Positions 8,356-15,595 of a stretch of DNA of 64,000 nucleotides are shown piece by piece. Every line of letters starts with the position of its first letter. The stretch's first letter is position 1. Where the stretch lies: contig URVC01000002.1 of assembly GCA_900551245.1 (NCBI GenBank), forward strand, positions 70,700-134,699. Reading direction: 5' to 3'. The DNA comes from an uncultured bacterium (GTDB lineage: Bacteria; Verrucomicrobiota; Lentisphaeria; Victivallales; Victivallaceae). The notes under the pieces were generated by a model. That model was given only the letters and a program-made list of their open reading frames with translations, was not told the origin of the DNA and did no database searches. Made by a program: the position numbers and the translations under genes.

Positions 8356-9672
8356 CTACTGCCGGCCGTGGAGACAGCCGCCGATTTCCCGCAGCGCCGC
8401 CTGCAAGGCGGCGATGTCGACGGAGCGGACATCCCCCTCCTGCGCCATCCCGGCCGCGATTCCGGCCGCCTGGCCGGTGACGAAGCAGGGGGGCATCACC
8501 CGGATCGACGACTGGATCTCGCGGTCCGACGAGAGGGCTCGCCCCGGCACCAGCAGATTGCGGAGCCCGACCGGAATCATCGCCCGGTAGGGAATCCCGT
8601 AACTTTCGCCATGTTTGAACCGGGTGGCGGCCAGCACCTGTTCCACCCGCTTCTGCTCTTCGCTGTCGAGACTGCTGGAGTGGATGTCGACCGGGTAGCA
8701 GCAGCGGCCGATTTCATCGGCGAAATCCGCCCGGTTCCGGTAGTCGTCGAAGGTCATCCGGTACTCGCCGCGAATCCGCCGGGTCTCGCGCACGCCGAGC
8801 AGTGACGCGGTCGAAACCAGCACGGCGTTTTCGAAGCCCGGTACCTGTTCGCGGTAGAAGGTTTCAAAGGTCCGCACCACCCGGCGCCCTTCCATATAAC
8901 CCCGGGTGAGGTCGTCGGGATCGAGCACGTTGCAGCCGTAGATGTGGCCGAGATTGCTGGTGGCGGTGGCGAGGCTCATCCGCGTCATACAGACGAAGTG
9001 GTGCTCGACCAGCGGAGCGGTTCCCGCCTGGAGCATCCGGAGCCAGATGGCGCGGTCGGAGTTGCCGTTCCGGCACGCTTCCTCATACTTTTTATAATCG
9101 ATGTTGGCGAACTGGGCGCAGAGGGTGGGGCTCATCGTGTTGCCGGCTTCGTCGCCGTATTCGAACTCCACGCCGGCGAGCATCGCCAGCATGCCGTCTC
9201 CGGTCGCGTCGATGAACTGTCTGCCGGTGATCCGGCGGATTCCCTGCGCGGTGGCGGCCCAGATGGCGCGGATGCGTCCGTCTTCCACCTCCGCTTCGCA
9301 CACCTTGACGCCGAACAGCACCCGCACACCGGCGGCTTCGACCAGGTCGTCGAGCAGCCGCTTCATGATTTCGGCGTCGATCGCCTGCCAGGAGGCGGGT
9401 TTGCATTCCACCCCCATCCGGCGGCAGAGTTCGCGGTCGATCTCCTCGTAGATGCCGCCGTAGAGGAACCGTTCGCCGTCGGAGGACGGCGCGAAGCTCG
9501 GCACCAGTCCGGATGTGGCCAGTCCGCCGAGCGTGCCGGTCTGCTCCAGCAGCAGAACCCGGTATCCCCGGCGCGCCGCGGCCAGCGCGGCGGCCACGCC
9601 GGCGGGGCCGCCGCCGGAAATGACAATATCACTCTCTGCAAGCAGAGGAAAATTCCCTTTTGTCGCTATCAT
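8356..9672 (-). CDS. FAD-dependent oxidoreductase (FAD_oxidored type)
   Basis: The product is 438 residues. The N-terminus has a dinucleotide-binding fold, SGGGPAGVAAALAAARRGYRVLLLEQ, starting at residue 19 and ending in the ribose-binding Glu. It is followed by TLGGLATSGLV and by FIDATGDGMLAMLAG, typical of the FAD-dependent oxidoreductase family (Pfam FAD_oxidored) common in polysaccharide-degrading bacteria. A C-terminal FAD-contact region around LLVPGRALSSDREIQSSIRVM is also present. No transmembrane segment or signal peptide is seen, so it is probably cytoplasmic. It leads an apparent operon with a prepilin-like gene and a glycosidase gene, which suggests oxidation of a sugar or a sugar-derived acid; the substrate is unknown. 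Confidence 0.85.
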   Translation of the reverse strand: MIATKGNFPLLAESDIVISGGGPAGVAAALAAARRGYRVLLLEQTGTLGGLATSGLVPSFAPSSDGERFLYGGIYEEIDRELCRRMGVECKPASWQAIDAEIMKRLLDDLVEAAGVRVLFGVKVCEAEVEDGRIRAIWAATAQGIRRITGRQFIDATGDGMLAMLAGVEFEYGDEAGNTMSPTLCAQFANIDYKKYEEACRNGNSDRAIWLRMLQAGTAPLVEHHFVCMTRMSLATATSNLGHIYGCNVLDPDDLTRGYMEGRRVVRTFETFYREQVPGFENAVLVSTASLLGVRETRRIRGEYRMTFDDYRNRADFADEIGRCCYPVDIHSSSLDSEEQKRVEQVLAATRFKHGESYGIPYRAMIPVGLRNLLVPGRALSSDREIQSSIRVMPPCFVTGQAAGIAAGMAQEGDVRSVDIAALQAALREIGGCLHGRQ

Positions 9673-9708
9673 CGTTTCGGTCTCCCGGTTGTTTTCTCTC
9701 TGCTAATA

Positions 9709-9736
9709 AGTATACTGAAAATCTGAGGAAATGCAA
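9709..9736 (-). promoter_or_regulatory. Predicted sigma-70 promoter of the oxidoreductase operon
   Basis: Minus-strand TTGCAT (9736-9731), a 16-nt spacer and TATACT (9714-9709) form a plausible promoter about 37 nt upstream of the oxidoreductase start codon. Confidence 0.5.
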
Positions 9737-9747
9737 CTCGTTTCGGG

Positions 9748-9767
9748 ATTTTGTTATGTAACAAAAT
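9748..9767. promoter_or_regulatory. 20-bp inverted repeat upstream of the oxidoreductase promoter
   Basis: ATTTTGTTA and TAACAAAAT are perfect inverted halves separated by TG. A further near-copy of the right arm, TGTACCAAAAT, follows directly, so the TGTAACAAAAT/TGTACCAAAAT half-site occurs twice in tandem. The repeat is centred about 55 bp upstream of the predicted start of transcription, which suits an activator. The regulator is unknown and is not encoded nearby. Confidence 0.5.
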
Positions 9768-9800
9768 GTACCAAAATGACGGCGCCGGCGGCAGAAACGA

Positions 9801-9838
9801 AAAAAAGCCGGGGGAGGAGACAGGGCTCCTCCCCCGGC
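9801..9838 (-). terminator. Rho-independent terminator of the gat genes
   Basis: GCCGGGGGAGGAG (9807-9819) and CTCCTCCCCCGGC (9826-9838) form a perfect 13-bp stem with a 6-nt loop. On the minus strand a run of six T follows. It starts 15 nt after the gatA stop codon. Confidence 0.93.
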
Positions 9839-9852
9839 GGGAAGCGTGAATG

Positions 9853-11301
9853 TCACGCCCGCAGGAAGCTCTCCGAAACCTGGAGCAGTTTCGCTTCCGC
9901 GAGGGCGGGGGCGAAGAACTGGATTCCGACCGGCATGCCGGTGGCGTCGTCGTTCCCGGCGGGAACGCTGATGCCGCAGTTGCCGGAGAGGTTCAACGCG
10001 ATGGTGAAGATGTCCGAGAGGTACATCTGAAGCGGGTCGGACTTTTCGCCGAACTTGAACGCGACGGTCGGCGTGGTCGGCGCGAGCATCACGTCGCACT
10101 GCCGGTAGGCCTCCTCAAAGTCGCGCCGGATCAGCGTGCGCACCTTCTGGGCGCGGAGGTAGTAGGCGTCGTAGTAACCGCTGGAGAGCACGTAGGTGCC
10201 CAGCAGAATGCGCCGTTTGACCTCGTTCCCGAACCCTTCGCCGCGGGTCTTGAAGTAGGTGTCGACCAGGTCGCGCCCCTCCTTGCGATCCCCGTAGCGG
10301 ATGCCGTCGAACCGGGCGAGGTTGGCGCTCGCTTCGGCGGTGGCGATGATGTAGTAGACCGCGACCGCATACTTCGTATGGGGCAGGCTCACTTCGACCG
10401 GTTCGGCGCCGAGCGCCTTGATCCGGGCGATCGCCTGCTGCATGACCGCTTCGACGCCGGCGGAGAGGCCGGAGCCGGAGAAGTACTCCTTCGGCAGGCC
10501 GACCCGGAGCCCCTTGAGCGCGTTGCCTGCGTTGCGGACCGCGTCGGCAAAACCGCCCGCCGGATCCGGCAGCGAGGTGGAGTCCATCGGGTCGTGTCCG
10601 GCGATGGTGTCGAGCAGAATCGCCGCATCGAGCACGTCATGGGTCATCGGCCCGATCTGATCGAGGCTGGAGGCGAAGGCGACCAGTCCGTTGCGGGAGA
10701 CCCGCCCGTAGGTCGGCTTGAGCCCGACGATGCCGCAGAAGGCGGCGGGCTGGCGGATCGAACCGCCGGTGTCGGAGCCGAGCGCGGCCGGGGCGAATCC
10801 CGCCGCGACGCAGGCGGCGGAGCCGCCGGAGGAGCCGCCGGGAACCCGGCTGGTGTCGCGCGGATTGGCAGTCTTCTGGAACGCGCTGTTTTCACAGCTC
10901 GACCCCATGGCGAACTCATCCATGTTGAGCCGCCCGAAGGGGAGGAAGCCGCGGGCGCGGAGCCGGGCGACGGCGGTCGAGTCGTACGGGGACTTGACCG
11001 GGGCCAGGATCTTCGAGGCGCAGGAGCAGGTCTCACCTTCGGCGACGATGCAGTCCTTGATGCCGACGGGGATGCCGTCGAATTCACTCTTCGCCTTGCC
11101 TTCGCGGCGGCGGCGGTCGGCGGCTTCGGCCTCCGCCAGCACCCGTTCGGAGTCGATGTGGAGGAACGCCTTGATCTCGCCGTCCTTCTGACGGATGCGG
11201 TCGAGGCAGCCGTTGACCAGTTCGACGGCGGAGAACTCCCCGGCGGCCAGCGAGGCGGCCAGCGCGTGGATCGGCTTGTCGCAGAAATCGGTTTCCGGCA
11301 T
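9853..11301 (-). CDS. gatA: Asp-tRNA(Asn)/Glu-tRNA(Gln) amidotransferase subunit A
   Basis: This 482-residue amidase-signature protein releases ammonia from glutamine so that GatB can amidate mischarged Asp-tRNA(Asn) or Glu-tRNA(Gln). The catalytic triad is visible: Lys in GIPVGIKDCI, the cis-Ser in the PGGSSGGSAA loop, and the acylated Ser in GSDTGGSIRQPAAFCG. The start is 1 nt after the gatC stop codon, so the two are translationally coupled. gatB is not adjacent and must lie elsewhere. A strong terminator follows. Confidence 0.96.
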   Translation of the reverse strand: MPETDFCDKPIHALAASLAAGEFSAVELVNGCLDRIRQKDGEIKAFLHIDSERVLAEAEAADRRRREGKAKSEFDGIPVGIKDCIVAEGETCSCASKILAPVKSPYDSTAVARLRARGFLPFGRLNMDEFAMGSSCENSAFQKTANPRDTSRVPGGSSGGSAACVAAGFAPAALGSDTGGSIRQPAAFCGIVGLKPTYGRVSRNGLVAFASSLDQIGPMTHDVLDAAILLDTIAGHDPMDSTSLPDPAGGFADAVRNAGNALKGLRVGLPKEYFSGSGLSAGVEAVMQQAIARIKALGAEPVEVSLPHTKYAVAVYYIIATAEASANLARFDGIRYGDRKEGRDLVDTYFKTRGEGFGNEVKRRILLGTYVLSSGYYDAYYLRAQKVRTLIRRDFEEAYRQCDVMLAPTTPTVAFKFGEKSDPLQMYLSDIFTIALNLSGNCGISVPAGNDDATGMPVGIQFFAPALAEAKLLQVSESFLRA

Positions 11302-11302
11302 T

Positions 11303-11608
11303 TCAGTTCATCCCTTCTCCCGGCAGCACCTGCGGGACCCGGATCAGGTCGCCGTTCATCAGGGCCGGGGCGTTGGCGAGCATGCGTTCGCGGCCGAACG
11401 GTTCGCCCGCGACATCCTCGCGCCATACGTTGGAGAGCGGGGCGGCATGGGCGGTCGGTTCGACGCCGGTGAGGTCGAGTTCGCCGAGTTCCGCGATGTA
11501 CGCCACGATGTTCTCCAGATCCTTCTGAAGCGCGGCGGCCTGCCCGTCCGGAATTTCCAGCCGGGCGAGCTCCGCCACGTAGCGAATGTCGATATCGCTC
11601 TTTTCCAT
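11303..11608 (-). CDS. gatC: Asp-tRNA(Asn)/Glu-tRNA(Gln) amidotransferase subunit C
   Basis: This is a 101-residue protein of normal GatC length. It has the family's N-terminal pattern (YVAELARLEIPDGQAAALQKDLENIVAYIAEL) and the HAAPLSNVWREDVAG segment that wraps around GatA. GatC stabilises the GatA-GatB interface. It is directly upstream of gatA and 7 nt downstream of the pfp stop codon on the same strand, so all three genes probably share a transcript. Confidence 0.94.
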   Translation of the reverse strand: MEKSDIDIRYVAELARLEIPDGQAAALQKDLENIVAYIAELGELDLTGVEPTAHAAPLSNVWREDVAGEPFGRERMLANAPALMNGDLIRVPQVLPGEGMN

Positions 11609-11615
11609 TGTAACC

Positions 11616-13274
11616 TTACTTGTCGCCGCGTTCGAGCATCAGCGTCTTGGTCACGAGGTCGCACACCTCCGACGGTCCGAAGTACTGGATCGGGCCGGGA
11701 TAGACGTAGGCGGTCTCCGTCGCCCACTCGGCGCGGTGCGCGGCGAAGTACTCGAAGGGCGCTCCGTCGAGCTTGACCAGCGCCTTCTGAATGACCGGCT
11801 TGTCGTGGCCGTGGCGGCGCTCGATGTTCATCATCATGGTGATCGGAATGCCTCCGGCGATCCACTCCGAAGCCGGCTTCGTGGTGTTGCGGACGCTGGA
11901 CATGTAACCGGTCCGGCCGGCGGCGATCAGCGCGGAAGCGTTGTAGCCGAGGCTGTAGCAGTAGTCGGCGTCGAAGTTCGACGGCGCCGCGCAGCGCCCT
12001 TCGTACCCGAAGAAGTGGACCTGGGTGCTGAACTTGCCGTTGTAGCTGCCTTCGGCCTTCATCGCCTTGAGGCGGGTGCCGACCATTTCGGCGAGCATCT
12101 TCTCGGTCTCAATGAGCGAGACCTGGACGTTGCCGTGCGGGTCGCGGTCGTTGCAGAGCTGCATCTGAATCCCGGCCGGCAGCGAGCGGAAGACCGCGGC
12201 GGAGTCGGCGGAGAGGTTCTCGGCGGCGAAGGCGACCTTGTCGCTCTTCTCCATCGCGTCGACCTTGGCGGCGTTGGCGGCGAGCAGGTCGTTGAGTTCG
12301 GCGATCAGCACCTTGATCTCCGGGACGAACTCGATGAGGCCTTCCGGAATCAGCGCGACGCCGAAGTTCATTCCGGCGGCGGCCCGGGCGGCGACCACCA
12401 CGGCGATCTCCTCGACGATCTTGGCGAGGGTCATCTTCTTCGCCGCGACCTCTTCGGAGATGATCGCGATGTTCGGCTGGGTCTGGAGCGCGCACTCCAG
12501 CGCGATGTGGGAGGCGGAGCGGCCCATCAGTTTGATGAAGTGCCAGTACTTCTTGGCGGAGTTGGCGTCACGGCCGATGTTGCCGATGAGTTCGCTGTAG
12601 ACACGGCAGGCGGTGTCGAAGCCGAAGCTCGCTTCGATCCACTCGTTCTTGAGGTCGCCGTCGATGGTCTTCGGGCAGCCGATCACCTGGATCGGAATGT
12701 TGTTGCTCTTGAAGTATTCCGCGAGCATGCAGGCGTTGGTGTTGGAGTCGTCGCCGCCGATGATGACCAGAGCGCTGATGCCGAGCACTTCGCAGTTGCG
12801 GCGGGCCGCTTCGAACTGCTCATCGGTTTCGAGCTTGGTCCGGCCGGAACCGATCATGTCGAAGCCGCCGGTGTTGCGGTAGGCGTCGATCACGTCGGAG
12901 GTGAGCTCCATGTATTCGTCGCGGACCAGCCCGTCGGGCCCCTTGAGGAAGCCGTAGAGGCGGCAGTCCGGATGGATCGATTTCAGGCCGTCGAAGAGAC
13001 CGGCGATGACGTTGTGGCCGCCGGGGGCCTGGCCGCCGGAGAGGATCACGCCGACGTTGATCGCCTTCCCGCCCTTCGCGTTGGGATCGGCTTCAAAGGT
13101 GAGCGCGGGGCTGCCGAAGGTGGTCTTGAAGATCTCGCGGATCTTCTCCACATCGGCGACGGCGGTGGTCGGGGCGCCTTCGATGACGCGGACCATGGCG
13201 CCGTGAGCCAGCGCGGGCGGGAGTTTCGGGGCATAGGCGGCACGCGCCTTCTGGAGGGGAGAGATCTGATTCAT
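11616..13274 (-). CDS. pfp: Diphosphate--fructose-6-phosphate 1-phosphotransferase (long PPi-PFK)
   Basis: The 552-residue protein belongs to the long, plant-beta-subunit/spirochaete-like class of PPi-dependent phosphofructokinases. It reversibly phosphorylates fructose 6-phosphate with pyrophosphate. Diagnostic motifs are GGQAPGGHN near residue 76, GGDDSNTNA near 169 (the second Asp blocks the ATP phosphate site), and PKTIDGDL near 199 (Lys and catalytic Asp). The ATG at 13274 has GAGGAAA 6 nt upstream and is preferred to an in-frame start 33 nt earlier. It heads the run pfp-gatC-gatA. Use of PPi in place of ATP saves energy in a fermenter. Confidence 0.95.
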   Translation of the reverse strand: MNQISPLQKARAAYAPKLPPALAHGAMVRVIEGAPTTAVADVEKIREIFKTTFGSPALTFEADPNAKGGKAINVGVILSGGQAPGGHNVIAGLFDGLKSIHPDCRLYGFLKGPDGLVRDEYMELTSDVIDAYRNTGGFDMIGSGRTKLETDEQFEAARRNCEVLGISALVIIGGDDSNTNACMLAEYFKSNNIPIQVIGCPKTIDGDLKNEWIEASFGFDTACRVYSELIGNIGRDANSAKKYWHFIKLMGRSASHIALECALQTQPNIAIISEEVAAKKMTLAKIVEEIAVVVAARAAAGMNFGVALIPEGLIEFVPEIKVLIAELNDLLAANAAKVDAMEKSDKVAFAAENLSADSAAVFRSLPAGIQMQLCNDRDPHGNVQVSLIETEKMLAEMVGTRLKAMKAEGSYNGKFSTQVHFFGYEGRCAAPSNFDADYCYSLGYNASALIAAGRTGYMSSVRNTTKPASEWIAGGIPITMMMNIERRHGHDKPVIQKALVKLDGAPFEYFAAHRAEWATETAYVYPGPIQYFGPSEVCDLVTKTLMLERGDK

Positions 13275-13330
13275 GGTGATTTCCTCGAATATTGAATTTG
13301 GTTTCACTCTACAGATACCTTGATATTTAT

Positions 13331-13359
13331 AAAATAATCCCTCGCGCGGGATTTATCAA
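13331..13359 (-). promoter_or_regulatory. Predicted pfp promoter containing an inverted repeat
   Basis: Minus-strand TTGATA (13359-13354), a 17-nt spacer and TATTTT (13336-13331) form a promoter. Between the two boxes lies AATCCC-TCGCGC-GGGATT (13336-13353), a perfect 6-bp inverted repeat around 6 nt, where a bound repressor would block RNA polymerase. Confidence 0.5.
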
Positions 13360-13421
13360 GCTGGAAATATCCGCTTTCGGCACTATATTCCAATACAGCA
13401 AGAGGAAAGGAGCCTGATGGG

Positions 13422-14852
13422 ATGAAAGCGAGAACCCGATTGATTCTGGCGGCATTGCTGACCCTGCCTGCCGCCGCTCTCACCGGATGCCGGAGCACGG
13501 CGGAGACGGAGGCGGACGAAGAGCGCCCGCTGATCAGCGAAAAAGCCTACAGCGAGGCGTCGATTCTGGCGCAGACGATCGAATTTCTGCACGACAACTA
13601 CGTGGAGTCCGACCAGGTCAGCTACGAGAAGCTGCTGACTTCGGCACTGCGGGGGATGGTGGCTGATCTCGATCCCTATTCCGGCTACGAGCCGCCGAAG
13701 GAGTTCTCCGCCAACGAGACGAGGCGGACCGGCGAACTGGTCGGCCTCGGCGTGGAGATCGTCAAACAGCCGAATGCGCCGCTGCTGGTGGTCAACGTCC
13801 TGCCCGGCTCTCCGGCGGCGGCCGCGGGGGTGCAGCCCGGGGACCGGCTGGTGGAGATCGACGGCAAGTTGACGCAGCGGCTCGATCTGGAGAGCTGTCT
13901 TGCACTCGCCCGGGGCGCGATTGGCAGCGTGGCCCATCTCAAGGTGGCCCGGGAGGGGGCGGAGGATCTGCTGAGTCTCGAGGTGAAGCGGGCGAAGGTG
14001 ATCCGCCCCTCGGTGCCGCCGGATGCGGTGAAGAAGCTCGCCGGTTCGATCGGCTACATCCGCATTGAAAGTTTCAACGCCCATACCCCCGGGGAGTTCC
14101 GCACCGCGCTCGACCGGCTGAAGAAGGAGAAAATCCGCGCCCTCATCATCGATCTGCGCAACAATCCGGGCGGACTGGTCGGGGCGGCGGTGGAGCTTGC
14201 CTCGATCTTCCTGCCGGAGAAGAGCGTCATCATCCGCACCTCGCACCGGAAGGCGGCGCTGTCGCAGGAGATCCGGGCGAAGCGGGGGGAGGTGCAGGAG
14301 CTCGAACTGCCGGTGGTGATTCTGATCAACCCCTTCTCCGCCAGCAGTTCGGAGATCTTCGCCGGTTCCCTGCAGGACCATCGCCGCGCCCGGCTGGTCG
14401 GCATGAAGAGCTTCGGCAAGGGGACGCTGCTGCGGGTCATTCCGCTGCCGGACGGCGGGGCGCTCCGCTTCGCTTCCGGGCGCTACGTCACCCCCTCCGG
14501 ACGGGTGATCGAGGGGCGCGGCCTCGAACCGGACCGGGTTTCAGCCCTGACGTTGAAACAGATCTTCACGCTCGCCGGACAGGCGCGAAAATATCCCGGC
14601 GTCATTGAGCCGAAACAGCCCGGCACCATTCGCGACACCCAGCTCGCCGATGCCGTCGCCCTGCTGACCGCCGATGCAGAGAAAAAAGCCGCGGAGGAGA
14701 AGAAGGCCGCGGAGGAGAAGAAAGCCGCGGAGGAGAAGAAGGCCGCCGAGGAGAAGAAAGCCGCGGAGGAGAAGAAAGCCGCCGAGGCGAAGAAAGCGGA
14801 ACCCCCCGCTGTCTCCGCCCCCGTCGACCAGCCGGCCGGAGCGGCGAAGTAG
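13422..14852 (+). CDS. S41 family C-terminal processing peptidase, lipoprotein
   Basis: The 476-residue protein has a lipoprotein signal with lipobox LTGC (Cys23), then a Ctp-type layout: a helical N-terminal cap, a PDZ domain (LVVNVLPGSPAAAAGVQPGDRLVEIDG) and an S41 core. The catalytic Ser is in SASSSEIFAG near residue 310 and the catalytic Lys in MKSFGKGT near residue 336. Such proteases trim the C-termini of exported proteins. The C-terminal 60 residues are a charged KKAAEE repeat and a Pro/Ala tail, absent from typical Ctp enzymes. The ATG is preceded by AAAGGAG at 9 nt; an ATG 7 nt earlier gives only two codons. It converges with the next gene on the minus strand, with 2 nt between the stops. 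Confidence 0.93.
   Translation: MKARTRLILAALLTLPAAALTGCRSTAETEADEERPLISEKAYSEASILAQTIEFLHDNYVESDQVSYEKLLTSALRGMVADLDPYSGYEPPKEFSANETRRTGELVGLGVEIVKQPNAPLLVVNVLPGSPAAAAGVQPGDRLVEIDGKLTQRLDLESCLALARGAIGSVAHLKVAREGAEDLLSLEVKRAKVIRPSVPPDAVKKLAGSIGYIRIESFNAHTPGEFRTALDRLKKEKIRALIIDLRNNPGGLVGAAVELASIFLPEKSVIIRTSHRKAALSQEIRAKRGEVQELELPVVILINPFSASSSEIFAGSLQDHRRARLVGMKSFGKGTLLRVIPLPDGGALRFASGRYVTPSGRVIEGRGLEPDRVSALTLKQIFTLAGQARKYPGVIEPKQPGTIRDTQLADAVALLTADAEKKAAEEKKAAEEKKAAEEKKAAEEKKAAEEKKAAEAKKAEPPAVSAPVDQPAGAAK
14682..14789 (+). repeat. Six tandem 18-bp repeats encoding KKAAEE
   Basis: Six consecutive 18-bp units inside the S41 peptidase gene each encode KKAAEE (the last unit ends EA). Units differ only at synonymous third positions, except the final one. 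The peptide should form a long single charged helix. Slipped-strand expansion is the likely origin. Confidence 0.92.
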
Positions 14853-14854
14853 GG

Positions 14855-15460
14855 TCACGGCTGTTCGAGGAGCGCTTCGAGTTCGCGGCGCTCTCCGGGC
14901 GAGTAGGCGCGGCGGTGGCGGTGCAGTTCCTCGCGAATCCGGGCACGGACCCTCTCTTCGGCCTCCGTGCCGGCGGCGGAGATGAACCAGCGGCGAAGCA
15001 GTTCCGCATATTCCGGGGCGGCGGAACGCCGGGGCGCGGCAAAACAGCGCTCCGCAACGGCGTCGGCCGCGCCGGGGTCGTCGCAGTTCTCCAGCTCCAT
15101 CCGGAACCAGGCGAGCCAGGCGGCGGGCAGGTCGCAGTCGGGGCCGCCGAGCAGGCGCTGGAAGGCCTCGCGCGCTTCGTCGAACCGGTCCGCGCCGATC
15201 AGCCCGAGGATGGGGGAGAGCAGCGGCGCGGGCTTTTTCAGCCGCCGGACCGGGTAGAAGACGGCGTCGGCGAACCGTTCGGTCACTCCGGGCAGAAACG
15301 CCCCGGTGAGAAAGAGCCCGCTGAAGGTCCCCCAGGCCATAAATTCCATCCCGGCGGCGATGACGCCGAATCCGTTGCTCTGCCGGGTCATGTCGGCGAG
15401 GGCGCACATCGCCATGACGGTGGTGAAAAGGCCGCAGGCGCCGTAGACAAACCGTAGCAT
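14855..15460 (-). CDS. Small membrane protein with TPR-like C-terminal half, unknown function
   Basis: The 201-residue product starts at an ATG 5 nt after AAGGAG. A hydrophobic stretch at about residues 5-20 and a second at about 33-55 (GVIAAGMEFMAWGTFSGLFLTGAFL) look like two membrane segments. The rest is an alpha-helical, Arg/Glu-rich cytoplasmic part that resembles degenerate TPR repeats (RFDEAREAFQRLLGG; AAPEYAELLRRWFISAA). Much longer readings in this frame run antisense through aspS and were discarded. No function is recognised. Confidence 0.65.
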   Translation of the reverse strand: MLRFVYGACGLFTTVMAMCALADMTRQSNGFGVIAAGMEFMAWGTFSGLFLTGAFLPGVTERFADAVFYPVRRLKKPAPLLSPILGLIGADRFDEAREAFQRLLGGPDCDLPAAWLAWFRMELENCDDPGAADAVAERCFAAPRRSAAPEYAELLRRWFISAAGTEAEERVRARIREELHRHRRAYSPGERRELEALLEQP

Positions 15461-15595
15461 CGGAGCTCCTTTTCCGCCGTGCGCGGCTGTTCGTTGAAAA
15501 ATTCCGGGAGATATGGTAAATTGCCGAAATGGTGCTATATTTAATAAATTAGGATTATAATGCCGGTTTTTCAAATCCATTATCAAGGAAATATC

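Noticed and set aside
9850..11472. Plus-strand frame of 540 codons antisense to gatA
   Set aside because: GatA with its full catalytic triad and terminator occupies the other strand.
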